14,864 nucleotides of DNA. It comes from Candidatus Rifleibacteriota bacterium. GTDB taxonomy: Bacteria; Riflebacteria; Ozemobacteria; Ozemobacterales; Ozemobacteraceae. Positions 7,717-14,864 of this stretch are shown here, piece by piece. The stretch spans positions 1 to 14,864 of the forward strand of contig JAKQOH010000217.1 of assembly GCA_029565415.1 (NCBI GenBank). Direction: 5' to 3'. The translations under genes and the position numbers were made by a program. The notes beneath the pieces are model-generated. The model was not told the origin of the DNA and did no database searches. It saw nothing but the letters and a program-made list of their open reading frames with translations. Position 1 is the first letter of the stretch. Each line of letters starts with the position of its first letter.

Positions 7717-10518
7717 ATGACCGGAACGGACGTGCAGGCGGGCGGGGCGCGGTTTCTCGTCGGGATCGACCTGGGCACGACCCAGTGTGCGCTCTCGTAT
7801 CTCGACCTGCACGCGAAGAAACGCGAGATCCGCTCGTTCCAGATCCCGCAGTTCGTCGGAAAAGGCCAGACCGCCGGGTGCCCGACTCTCCCCTCGCTCC
7901 TCTTCCTGCCCGATGAGGCGGCGGTGTTCGGCACGCCGCCGTGGCGCGCCGCCCCGGGCCCGGTTGTCGGCACGTTCGCCCGGGAGCTCGGTTCGGAGAT
8001 CCCCGCGCGGCTGATCCACAGCGCCAAATCCTGGCTCTGTCATCCGCGCATCGACCGCCGCTCTCCGATCCTGCCCTGGCAGAGCGAGCTGGTTCGGGAC
8101 AAGCTGTCGCCGGTCGAGGCTTCGGCCACGTATCTGCGGCATCTCGCCGATGCCTGGAACCACGTCATGGCGGCCGACGATCCCGATCTGCGGCTGGAAA
8201 AGCAGCGCATCGTCGTCACGGTCCCGGCCTCGTTCGACCCGGTGGCTCGCAACCTGACACTCGAAGCGATCAGCCGCGCCGGCCTGCTCGTTACGACGCT
8301 TCTCGAGGAGCCCCAGGCCGCCTTCTACGACTTCCTGGCGCGTCACCCGAAAACCCTCGAACGTGAACTGAAGGGCGTGAAGACGGCTCTCGTCATCGAC
8401 ATCGGCGGCGGCACCACGGATTTCAGCCTGATCGGCGTCGAGTGGCCGGAAAAGGCGGACGAGCCGCAGTTCTCGCGGCTTGCCGTCGGGCCTCATCTCC
8501 TGATCGGCGGCGACAACCTCGACCTGGCCGTCGCGAAAGCCGTCGAGGCGCGGTTCCGTCACAAAGGCCGCAAGCTCGTCGCGAAACAATGGCTTGCGGT
8601 GCTCGACCAGAGCCGCTCGGTGAAGGAGCGCGCCCTCGGGGAGGCCGAGGATGCCGATGCCACCGCCCGGTTCACGGTATCGGGAGCCGGCAGCCGCGTC
8701 GTGGCCCAGAGCTTCAGCGAGGAGCTCTCCCTGTCGGATTTGCGCGAGATGCTCGTCGACGGCTATTTCCCTCTTGTTCAGCCCGATGAACGACCGGCGG
8801 AAGATGCCGGCGTTGGCCTTTCGGAAGCCGGTCTGCCCTACTCGCGCGATCCGGCCGTCACCCGACATCTCGCCTCCTTCCTCGCCGAACACGGGATCAC
8901 CCCCGACGCCGTGCTGTTCAACGGCGGCACGCTGTTGTCGAAAGCGCTTCGCGACAGAATTCTCGACGTGCTGACGGGCTGGCGGGGCGGTAAGGCCCCG
9001 AAGGAACTCCAGAACCCGCATCCGATGCTTGCGGTGGCATCCGGTGCGGTATATTATTCCATGGTCGGTCTCGGCATCGGCCACCGCATCCGGGCCGGCA
9101 GTCCGGTTTCCATCTACCTCGGCATCGGAACGGGAAAGACCGGCCGCGGCGAGCGGCATGTGCCGGAACAGGTGCTCTGCCTGCTGCCCAAGGGCTCGGA
9201 AGTCGAGCGTTCCTATGAGGTGGCCGGCAAGGCGTTCGGCGTGGATGTCGGCCGGGATGTCGCCTTCTATGCCTATTTCAGCACCTCGGCGCCGAAGGGC
9301 GAGGCGCACGGCGATCTGATGAAATACAGCGCCCGCCGCCTGACTCCCCTGCCGCCCCTCCGCTGGAAAGCCGAACCGGCGGATACAGGAGAAACGGGCA
9401 TCAGGCAGGTGGAGCTCGAGGTGGTGCTGCGCGAGACCGGCTGGCTCCAGGTCGTGTGTCACGGCTGTGGCGGCGATCCGTTCCGGCGCGAGCTGGTGTT
9501 CGATCTGACCCCCGAGGAGGAGGCGGGATCCGACACCGCCGCGGTCAAGGGACTGACGAAACGGCAGCTCGGCCAGGTCTCGAAGCTGTTCGACCGGCTG
9601 TTCTCGGCCGCTTCCGACCGGCCGGCCTTCAATCAACTGTTCAAGCTGCTCGAGGAGCTTCTGGGAAGCCGCCGCGAGGACTGGAATCTTCCCGTCCTTC
9701 GCGCTCTGTTCGACCTGGTTGCCGATGACGACCGGTTCCAGGCCGGCGAAGACGCCCAGGCGGCCTGGCTGCGTCTCGCCGGATACTGCCTGCGGCCCGG
9801 CTTCGGTGCCTCCGGCGACGAGGCGCGCGTCGATCGGCTGGTCGGCCTTCTCGACCGGCCGCCCGCTTCCCGCAACACGGGCCTGTGGTCGGAGTGGTGG
9901 ATCATGTGGAAGCGCATCGCGCCGGGGCTTTCGGCCGAGCGCCAGGCGCGCCTCGCGAAATCCCTCGAAGAGTGGCTGTTCCCACCGAAAAAGCAGGCGA
10001 AAGGCACGCGGATCGCCGACCAGCATGAACGAAACCAGATCTGGCGTCTGCTCGCCCATTGCGAGCGGCTGGCCGTCGAGGAGAAGATCCGGCTCGGCGG
10101 CTGGATCCTCCAGGCCCCGGGAAGTTTCGGACGCGACCAGCTCGCCCTGTACACGCTCGGCCGGTTCGGCGTCCGGGTGCTTTCCTATGCCCCGCCGACC
10201 GCGCTCGTGCCCGTCGCCGCCGTCTCTGGCTGGGCCGAGTTGCTGTTGCGGCGCGGTCCCCTGCCGGCCGGCTCCTCGTATGCCGATTGGGCTCTGCGCG
10301 AGTTCGGCCGGTTGACCGGCGACCGGCTGGTACAGATCGATGATGCGCTTCGCAAACAGATCGTCGACCGTCTCCGGGCCGCCGACCGGAAAAAGGGGTT
10401 CATCCAGCCGCTGCTCGAACTCCAGGTACTCCAGGCCGACGAGCTGGCAGAGTTCTGCGGCGAGCGGTTGCCCTCCGGATTCGTTTGGGTTATAGATAAA
10501 ACCGTCACCCCGGAGTGA
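7717..10518 (+). CDS. Hsp70 family protein with long C-terminal DUF3731 helical domain
   Basis: The 933-residue protein is much longer than standard Hsp70 (about 640). Its ATPase domain (about 12-450) has D18-LGTTQ, VTVPASFD, LEEPQAAFYDF, D228-IGGGTTDF, GGDNLD and F401-NGG. It shares with the preceding protein the unusual AKSWLC-PRI segment. Residues about 460-600 form a beta-rich domain, and from about 613 to 930 lies an alpha-helical domain with repeated Leu/Trp-rich helices that I recognise as DUF3731, known mainly as the C-terminal part of such Hsp70s. ATG 7717 follows the previous stop by 12 bases with AAGGGA (7708-7713) as ribosome-binding site, so the two are co-translated. The helical domain may replace the lid or act as a built-in partner-binding module; this is inference. 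ATP-binding motifs look intact. Confidence 0.88.
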   Translation: MTGTDVQAGGARFLVGIDLGTTQCALSYLDLHAKKREIRSFQIPQFVGKGQTAGCPTLPSLLFLPDEAAVFGTPPWRAAPGPVVGTFARELGSEIPARLIHSAKSWLCHPRIDRRSPILPWQSELVRDKLSPVEASATYLRHLADAWNHVMAADDPDLRLEKQRIVVTVPASFDPVARNLTLEAISRAGLLVTTLLEEPQAAFYDFLARHPKTLERELKGVKTALVIDIGGGTTDFSLIGVEWPEKADEPQFSRLAVGPHLLIGGDNLDLAVAKAVEARFRHKGRKLVAKQWLAVLDQSRSVKERALGEAEDADATARFTVSGAGSRVVAQSFSEELSLSDLREMLVDGYFPLVQPDERPAEDAGVGLSEAGLPYSRDPAVTRHLASFLAEHGITPDAVLFNGGTLLSKALRDRILDVLTGWRGGKAPKELQNPHPMLAVASGAVYYSMVGLGIGHRIRAGSPVSIYLGIGTGKTGRGERHVPEQVLCLLPKGSEVERSYEVAGKAFGVDVGRDVAFYAYFSTSAPKGEAHGDLMKYSARRLTPLPPLRWKAEPADTGETGIRQVELEVVLRETGWLQVVCHGCGGDPFRRELVFDLTPEEEAGSDTAAVKGLTKRQLGQVSKLFDRLFSAASDRPAFNQLFKLLEELLGSRREDWNLPVLRALFDLVADDDRFQAGEDAQAAWLRLAGYCLRPGFGASGDEARVDRLVGLLDRPPASRNTGLWSEWWIMWKRIAPGLSAERQARLAKSLEEWLFPPKKQAKGTRIADQHERNQIWRLLAHCERLAVEEKIRLGGWILQAPGSFGRDQLALYTLGRFGVRVLSYAPPTALVPVAAVSGWAELLLRRGPLPAGSSYADWALREFGRLTGDRLVQIDDALRKQIVDRLRAADRKKGFIQPLLELQVLQADELAEFCGERLPSGFVWVIDKTVTPE

Positions 10519-10549
10519 TGATCGATCCGATGCGTGAGAGGATGTGCTC

Positions 10550-12394
10550 ATGATTGGCATCCCGTTCCATACCGCCGTCATTTTCGTTGTCGACGTTCTC
10601 GGCATGGCGGTCAGCCTCGGAATGATGTTCCTCGTCCTGTGGCAGGCCCCAAGCCATCGCGACAACCGCCTTGCCGGGATCTATATGGCTGCCCAGTTCG
10701 GATGGTGCCTGACGAACCTGTTCGTGAACGTGTCCGGCCTGACGTGCGGCCAGGCGTGCGCCCTCCTCGTCCAGGCAAATCTCCTGACCATGGGGATCCA
10801 CGGCCTTGCCCTGTTCACGCTTGCCTGCCATGCGACGGGGCTGTGGCGGCGCCTTGCGGCCCGCGCCGCCGTCGCGGCGTTCTTCGGCTACCTTCTCGGC
10901 AGCATTCTCCCGCTGGTACAGGGGCGATTTCTCGCCCTGTATCCCGCTGTCGATGGGCGCATGTTCAACTTCGACATTCTTCCCGCCGGGCGGGTGGCAT
11001 TCGGCGTGCTCCTGACATGTTATATAATATCTTATATTTTATTTCTGCGATCCGATGTCCACCGGGGCCTGAAATGGGGAACGGCGATCACGGCAGTCGG
11101 GTTCACGAGCTGTGCCCTGCCGGTGGTGCGGTTCTGGCCGGTGGATATCGTTGCCAACACGGTTGCGGTTTGTTTCTTCGCCTATGCGATCATCCGTGAG
11201 AAGCTGTTCAACCCGCTCGAGGAGATGAACCGCACCCTCGCCGCGACGAACGAGCGGCTGTCGCGTCTGGCTGGCGATCTGCGGGAAAGCGAGGCCCGGC
11301 TCACCGGTCTTCTGGAAAACATTCCGGACGCCGTTCTTGCGCTGGATCTCGAGCGCCGTGTCATCTTCTTCAATACGACCGCCCGTGAAATTGTTCGCCG
11401 CCGTTTTGCGATCACCTTGGCCCAGGGGATGACGATCTTCGATTATATTCCCCCGGAAATCCTCGATCTCTGCCGGAGTTTTTTCGAGCGGCCTGCGAGG
11501 GGAGAGGGGTTTTCCGAGTATCAGCTCCTGAAGATTCCGGAATATCCGCGGGACGTCGAGATCGTCGGGTTCCCGATCCGGTTGTCGGATGCGCGGATCG
11601 TCGGTGCCTCCGTCATCATTCGTGACATCACGGCCGTCAAACAGTTCGAGAAGGAGCTGACGGTGGCGAAGGAACGCGCCGAAAGCGGCAATCAGGCCAA
11701 ATCCAACTTCCTCGCGATGGTCAGCCATGAGCTGCGTACCCCGCTCACGAGCATCATGGCCCATGCGATGCTGATGGAGGACCAGAACGGACCGCTCGGC
11801 TCGACCCTGAAGCCCGATGTGCGCGATTGCGCGAAGCGCATCCACGACAGCGCCATGCATCTGAAGGGGCTCATCGAGGGGATCCTCCAGTTCTCGCGGA
11901 TCGAGGCCGGTCGGCTGGAGTTGAAATGCGAAACCTTCGGTCTCGACGAGTTTGCCGAATTCACCCGTGCCCAGGGAGAGTCACTCGCCTCGACGTACGG
12001 CGTCACGTTCCGGTTCGAACCACCGCCGACGGGCCGGGAGTGGTACACCGATGTCCAGATTCTGCGGCAGGTCGTGATCAACCTTCTCGCGAATGCGTTC
12101 AAGTTCACTTCGGAAGGGGAGGTTCGGGCGTCGATCACGCTCGAGGGGCCCGTGATGCGGCTCGTCGTCTGCGACACGGGCATCGGGATCCCTGCGAACG
12201 AGCTCGAAAAGGTATTCGAGCCCTTCTACCAGGTAAGCACCGGCTCGACCCGGAAATTCGGCGGCGCCGGCCTGGGCCTGGCGATCGTGAAGCAGCTCAT
12301 CCAGGCCCTGGGCGGGGAAGTCACCGTCTGGAGCCGGATCGGCGAAGGAACCTGCTTCGCGGTCCGTCTCCCGGACAAGAGAGTGAACGGGTGA
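10550..12394 (+). CDS. 7TM-PAS hybrid membrane sensor histidine kinase
   Basis: The 614-residue protein starts with seven probable membrane helices (about 9-30, 41-60, 72-92, 104-123, 148-166, 175-193, 198-215), like the histidine-kinase 7TM N-terminal module. A coiled-coil-like linker (222-250) and a PAS domain (about 248-365) follow. The transmitter has an H-box with H393 (SHELRTPLTSI), an N-box with N511 and N515 (NLLANAFKF), G1 D542-TGIGIP, an F-box FEPFYQ and a G2 box GAGLGLAIV, all intact. It should autophosphorylate H393 and pass phosphate to a response regulator, which is not in this window and not fused. ATG 10550 is preferred over GTG 10544 because GAGAGGA (10536-10542) is 7 bases before it. 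The gene begins 31 bp after the Hsp70-DUF3731 stop without a terminator, so co-transcription is likely. The signal is unknown. Codons for helix 5 (11018-11046) are unusually AT-rich. Confidence 0.9.
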   Translation: MIGIPFHTAVIFVVDVLGMAVSLGMMFLVLWQAPSHRDNRLAGIYMAAQFGWCLTNLFVNVSGLTCGQACALLVQANLLTMGIHGLALFTLACHATGLWRRLAARAAVAAFFGYLLGSILPLVQGRFLALYPAVDGRMFNFDILPAGRVAFGVLLTCYIISYILFLRSDVHRGLKWGTAITAVGFTSCALPVVRFWPVDIVANTVAVCFFAYAIIREKLFNPLEEMNRTLAATNERLSRLAGDLRESEARLTGLLENIPDAVLALDLERRVIFFNTTAREIVRRRFAITLAQGMTIFDYIPPEILDLCRSFFERPARGEGFSEYQLLKIPEYPRDVEIVGFPIRLSDARIVGASVIIRDITAVKQFEKELTVAKERAESGNQAKSNFLAMVSHELRTPLTSIMAHAMLMEDQNGPLGSTLKPDVRDCAKRIHDSAMHLKGLIEGILQFSRIEAGRLELKCETFGLDEFAEFTRAQGESLASTYGVTFRFEPPPTGREWYTDVQILRQVVINLLANAFKFTSEGEVRASITLEGPVMRLVVCDTGIGIPANELEKVFEPFYQVSTGSTRKFGGAGLGLAIVKQLIQALGGEVTVWSRIGEGTCFAVRLPDKRVNG

Positions 12395-12404
12395 TTCTTG
12401 TCCC

Positions 12405-12442
12405 GGGGAGACATCATTTTTTCTTCATCTCCCCTTGCGGGG
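12405..12442 (+). other. Overlapping alternative hairpins after the kinase gene
   Basis: GGGGAGA (12405-12411) can pair with TCTCCCC (12428-12434) across a T-rich 16-base loop. The CCCC of the same right arm can instead pair with GGGG at 12439-12442. No T-run follows either stem, so this is a weak terminator candidate at best. It overlaps the -35 region of the candidate clostripain promoter. Confidence 0.25.
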
Positions 12443-12463
12443 TCGGAATCCGGCTGGTAAAAT
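12435..12463 (+). promoter_or_regulatory. Candidate promoter of the first clostripain gene
   Basis: TTGCGG (12435-12440, 3/6 to TTGACA) and TAAAAT (12458-12463, 5/6 to TATAAT) are 17 bases apart. The predicted transcript start is near 12470, giving a leader of about 85 bases. It is much weaker on paper than the promoter of the second copy. Confidence 0.4.
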
Positions 12464-12554
12464 CGAAGTATCCTCATCAACGAGTATACGATGGGGAATG
12501 CAGGTGTACCTCCTCATAAGTATCGAGAATGGCAGAAGAAAAGGAGAACATGGA

Positions 12555-13907
12555 ATGACCCGAGTATCGCGTATGGTCCTGGTTGCCCTCCTCGTGGCCC
12601 TCGTTTCCCCGGTCTGGGCCGCTGACGCCGCCCCGGCGATGAAGGAATGGACGATTGCCGTCTTTTTGAACGCGGATAACAATCTCGATCCGTTCGGCGT
12701 CGAAGATCAGAAGGAAATGTCCAAGATCGGCTCGAGCGACTGGCTCAACATCGTCACCCTGATCGACCGCGAGCGCGGTCCGGCCTGCTACAACTACATC
12801 GAGAAGGGCAAGATCACCAAGGTCAAGGACATGGGCGAGCTCGACATGGGCGATTACAAGCTCTTCATCGACTTCGCGAAGTATGTCGTGGCCAACTACC
12901 CGGCGAAGCATTACGTCTTCACGATGTGGAACCACGGCTCGGGCTGGAAGCTCGGCAACCAGAGCCCGATCACCCGCGGTATCTCCTACGACGACTCGAG
13001 CAACAACCACATCACCACCAACCAGCTCGCCGTCGCTCTCAAGGAAATCAAGAAGATCGTCGGCCACAACATCGACATCCTGAACTTCGACGCCTGCCTC
13101 ATGCAGATGGCCGAAGTCGTATATGCCTGTAAAGATACCGTTGACTATATCGTCGCCTCCGAAGAGACGGAGCCCGGCAAGGGCACCCCGTATGACGATG
13201 TTCTCGCCACCCTGACCAAGACCTCGAGCCCCGAGGCTTTCTCCAAGAGCTGGACCTCCGCTTTCATCAAGTCCTACAGCGGCGGCAGCCAGGGCAACGA
13301 AGACTGCACCCAGTCCGCGATCAAGGTCGCCGCGATGGGTCCGGTGTTCGACGCCATGAACGGTCTCGCCAAGGCCACGATGAGCGGCAAGTTCTCCGCC
13401 GAGTTCAAGGCCGCGATCCAGAAGGTCCAGAAGTTCGCCTATCCCGAGAACGTCGACCTGATCCACCTGGCCGGGCTTCTGAAGGCCGCGATCAAGGACG
13501 AAGCGATCAAGACCGCGTGTGACAAGGTCGTCGCCGCCTGTGAAGCCGCCATCGTCCAGAACGGCAACGCCGGCTACTCGATGAAGAATGCCAAGGGCCT
13601 CGCGGTCTACCTGCCCTCCGACTTCTCGTTCGAGAGCGGCTATACCGCCCTCGACTTCTGCAAGGCCAGCCTGTGGGACGACATGATCACCGACCTGTCC
13701 AAGAAGACCAAAGCCGCCCGCCTCGTGGCCTCCGTCGAGAGCGGTGACCTCTCCGCCCTCCGCAGCTATGTCGCCGGGTCGAAGGATTCCGAGGACGTGA
13801 AGAAGTTCATCGTCCAGGAGCTCAACTTCCGCCTCCACAGCGAAGCCGGCCTTGACCAGAGCGTCGTGACCGAAGCCTCCGCCCTGGTTGCCGATCTGAA
13901 CAAGTAA
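12555..13907 (+). CDS. Secreted clostripain-family cysteine peptidase (C11), copy 1
   Basis: The 450-residue protein has a clear Sec signal peptide (MTR, hydrophobic core, VWA cleavage at about residue 22). The catalytic dyad is H127 (MWNHGSGW) and C181 (NFDACLMQMAEV), 54 residues apart; clostripain itself uses H176 and C231, 55 apart. Other C11 features are FLNADNNLD near the mature N-terminus, the GISYDDS segment and ASEETEPG after the Cys. Clostripain cleaves after Arg, but specificity here cannot be read from sequence. Length matches a single peptidase-domain form without C-terminal sorting or carbohydrate-binding domains. ATG 12555 is chosen because it starts the signal peptide and has AAGGAGA at 12541-12547; the frame is open upstream to 12435 but without such features. 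Codon use is strongly biased (lysine almost always AAG, C-ending codons dominate), suggesting high expression. A strong terminator follows 15 bp after the stop. Confidence 0.9.
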   Translation: MTRVSRMVLVALLVALVSPVWAADAAPAMKEWTIAVFLNADNNLDPFGVEDQKEMSKIGSSDWLNIVTLIDRERGPACYNYIEKGKITKVKDMGELDMGDYKLFIDFAKYVVANYPAKHYVFTMWNHGSGWKLGNQSPITRGISYDDSSNNHITTNQLAVALKEIKKIVGHNIDILNFDACLMQMAEVVYACKDTVDYIVASEETEPGKGTPYDDVLATLTKTSSPEAFSKSWTSAFIKSYSGGSQGNEDCTQSAIKVAAMGPVFDAMNGLAKATMSGKFSAEFKAAIQKVQKFAYPENVDLIHLAGLLKAAIKDEAIKTACDKVVAACEAAIVQNGNAGYSMKNAKGLAVYLPSDFSFESGYTALDFCKASLWDDMITDLSKKTKAARLVASVESGDLSALRSYVAGSKDSEDVKKFIVQELNFRLHSEAGLDQSVVTEASALVADLNK

Positions 13908-13922
13908 TCCCCCGATCCCCCG

Positions 13923-13954
13923 AACGGGCGCCGGTTCCGACCGGCGCCCGTTTT
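13923..13954 (+). terminator. Rho-independent terminator after clostripain copy 1
   Basis: A perfect 13-bp stem (AACGGGCGCCGGT at 13923-13935 with ACCGGCGCCCGTT at 13940-13952) closes on the tetraloop TCCG and runs into TTTT then CTCT. It begins 15 bases after the stop codon and should isolate copy 1 from copy 2. Confidence 0.92.
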
Positions 13955-14086
13955 CTCTCCCGGAAAGCCTCGCGTCCGCCTCGCGGACTTCGTATGACAC
14001 GAGCGGCCGGCAACCTTTTCCAAAAAAATGGGAAGCCGGATTCCCGAAATGGCGGTCAGAGCTGAAAAGCAGAATCCCGGGAATGC

Positions 14087-14115
14087 TTGACAGGGTACCC
14101 ATCCGTCCCTATAAT
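14087..14115 (+). promoter_or_regulatory. Exact-consensus sigma-70 promoter of clostripain copy 2
   Basis: TTGACA (14087-14092), a 17-base spacer and TATAAT (14110-14115) match the housekeeping consensus at all twelve positions. Transcription should start near 14122, giving a leader of about 50 bases. The rest of the 13955-14174 gap holds only a small GTCCGC-CTC-GCGGAC hairpin (13974-13988) and no gene. Confidence 0.88.
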
Positions 14116-14174
14116 TGAAAAATCCGGCCCTCCGTATAAGCAGATCTCATAAGTAATTAAGTAAGGAGTAAGAG

Positions 14175-14864
14175 ATGAAACGAGTAATCAGTATCCTGGC
14201 CGTCGCCCTCTTCGTGGCTTTTTGTGTTGCCCCCGCCAGCGCCGCTCCCCGCGCTGAAAAGGAATGGACCTGGATGGTCTTCCTGAATGCCGACAACAAT
14301 CTGGACAGCTTCGGCGTCCAGGATCAGGACGAAATGGCCAAGGTCGGCTCGAACGACTGGCTCAACATCGTCAGCCTGATCGACCGTGAGAAGGGCCCCG
14401 CCACTCTCAACTACATCGAGAAGGGCAAAGTCACCCCCGTGAAGGACATGGGCGAGCTCGACATGGGCGATTACAAGCTTCTCACCCAGTTCGTCAAGGA
14501 CATGGCCGCCCAGTATCCGGCGAAGCATTATGCCCTCATCGTCTGGAACCACGGTTGCGGCTGGAAGAACAAGCCCGGTGACAACATCATGAAGGGCATC
14601 TCCTACGACGATTCCACCGGCAACCACATCACCACCAACCAGCTCACCCTGGTCACCTCCGAGATCAAGAAGGCCCTCGGCCGCAATCTCGACATTTTCT
14701 CGTTCGACGCCTGCCTCATGCAGATGGCCGAAGTTGCCTATGCCATGAAGGGCGATGTCGATTATATCGTCGCCTCCGAAGAGACCGAACCCGGCGCCGG
14801 CTACCCCTATGACGGCATCCTCGCCACCCTGAAGAAGGACATGACCCCGGCCGAGTTCTGCAAG
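14175..14864 (+). CDS. Secreted clostripain-family cysteine peptidase (C11), copy 2, cut by the window end
   Basis: The first 230 residues are present and the frame is open at the window edge. The signal peptide runs MKR, hydrophobic core, then APASA cleavage near residue 23. The catalytic dyad is H126 (VWNHGCGW) and C180 (SFDACLMQMAEV), with the same spacing as in copy 1. By eye roughly two thirds of mature residues match copy 1 in the same order, including FLNADNNLD, GELDMGDYKL, HITTNQL and VDYIVASEETEPG. A Cys (C128) follows the catalytic His-Gly where copy 1 has Ser. AAGGAG at 14163-14168 precedes ATG 14175 by 6 bases. It has its own consensus promoter and sits behind a terminator, so it is regulated separately from copy 1. 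The C-terminal half lies outside the window. Confidence 0.9.
   Translation, partial: MKRVISILAVALFVAFCVAPASAAPRAEKEWTWMVFLNADNNLDSFGVQDQDEMAKVGSNDWLNIVSLIDREKGPATLNYIEKGKVTPVKDMGELDMGDYKLLTQFVKDMAAQYPAKHYALIVWNHGCGWKNKPGDNIMKGISYDDSTGNHITTNQLTLVTSEIKKALGRNLDIFSFDACLMQMAEVAYAMKGDVDYIVASEETEPGAGYPYDGILATLKKDMTPAEFCK

Noticed and set aside
5752..10665. Very long antisense open frame opposite the Hsp70 genes (about 1,600 codons)
   Set aside because: It is the complement of two clear Hsp70 genes in GC-rich, codon-biased DNA, where antisense stops are rare. Its translation is low-complexity Arg/Gly/Glu-rich and shows no domain.
12435..12554. 40-residue N-terminal extension of clostripain copy 1
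   Set aside because: It would bury the signal peptide. ATG 12555 has AAGGAGA upstream and begins a classical signal sequence.
12477..14102. Antisense open frame across clostripain copy 1 and the terminator
   Set aside because: It is an antisense reading of a gene with intact catalytic motifs. A similar antisense frame opposite copy 2 follows from their shared codon bias.

Overview
The window is GC-rich bacterial chromosome (about 60% G+C by eye, strong preference for C/G at third codon positions). All eight complete genes and the one truncated gene lie on the + strand. No tRNA, rRNA, CRISPR array, transposase or phage gene is visible. The content is a YkgJ-type Cys-cluster protein, a tungsten-type aldehyde oxidoreductase with its iron-sulfur partner, a DUF2760/twin-Hsp70 cluster, a 7TM histidine kinase and tandem secreted clostripain-type proteases. 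This suits a free-living, at least facultatively anaerobic, deep-branching Gram-negative-like bacterium. Candidatus Riflebacteria/Ozemobacteria would fit, but that is a guess from gene flavour and no phylogenetic marker is present.

Layout. 1-74: leader with a perfect 9-bp inverted repeat. 75-824: YkgJ-family protein. 878-2623: exported protein of unknown function with a conserved His/Cys pair. 2767-4943: two-gene operon (2-bp gap) for a four-cluster ferredoxin and an AOR-family tungsten oxidoreductase. 4944-5168: intergenic region with two copies of a GC-rich palindrome and a candidate promoter whose -35 box directly follows the second copy. 5169-10518: tightly packed DUF2760 membrane protein, lidless Hsp70 and Hsp70-DUF3731 genes (gaps of 13 and 12 bp). 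10550-12394: 7TM-PAS histidine kinase starting 31 bp after the chaperones, probably co-transcribed. 12555-13907 and 14175-window end: two closely related, signal-peptide-bearing clostripain (C11) peptidases. They are separated by a textbook terminator and an exact-consensus sigma-70 promoter (TTGACA-17-TATAAT), so the second is an independent and probably strong transcription unit.

How the parts may work together. The AOR pair would oxidise an aldehyde (or related substrate) and pass electrons through the four-cluster subunit. The DUF2760 protein is predicted to be membrane-tethered by one main helix, with a Pro/Glu/Lys-rich linker leading to its conserved domain, and may recruit the two divergent Hsp70s to the membrane; the client is unknown. 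The kinase has no response regulator in the window. The two proteases are exported and have intact His/Cys dyads. The most under-described parts are the DUF2760-Hsp70-Hsp70/DUF3731 system and the exported His/Cys protein at 878-2623.
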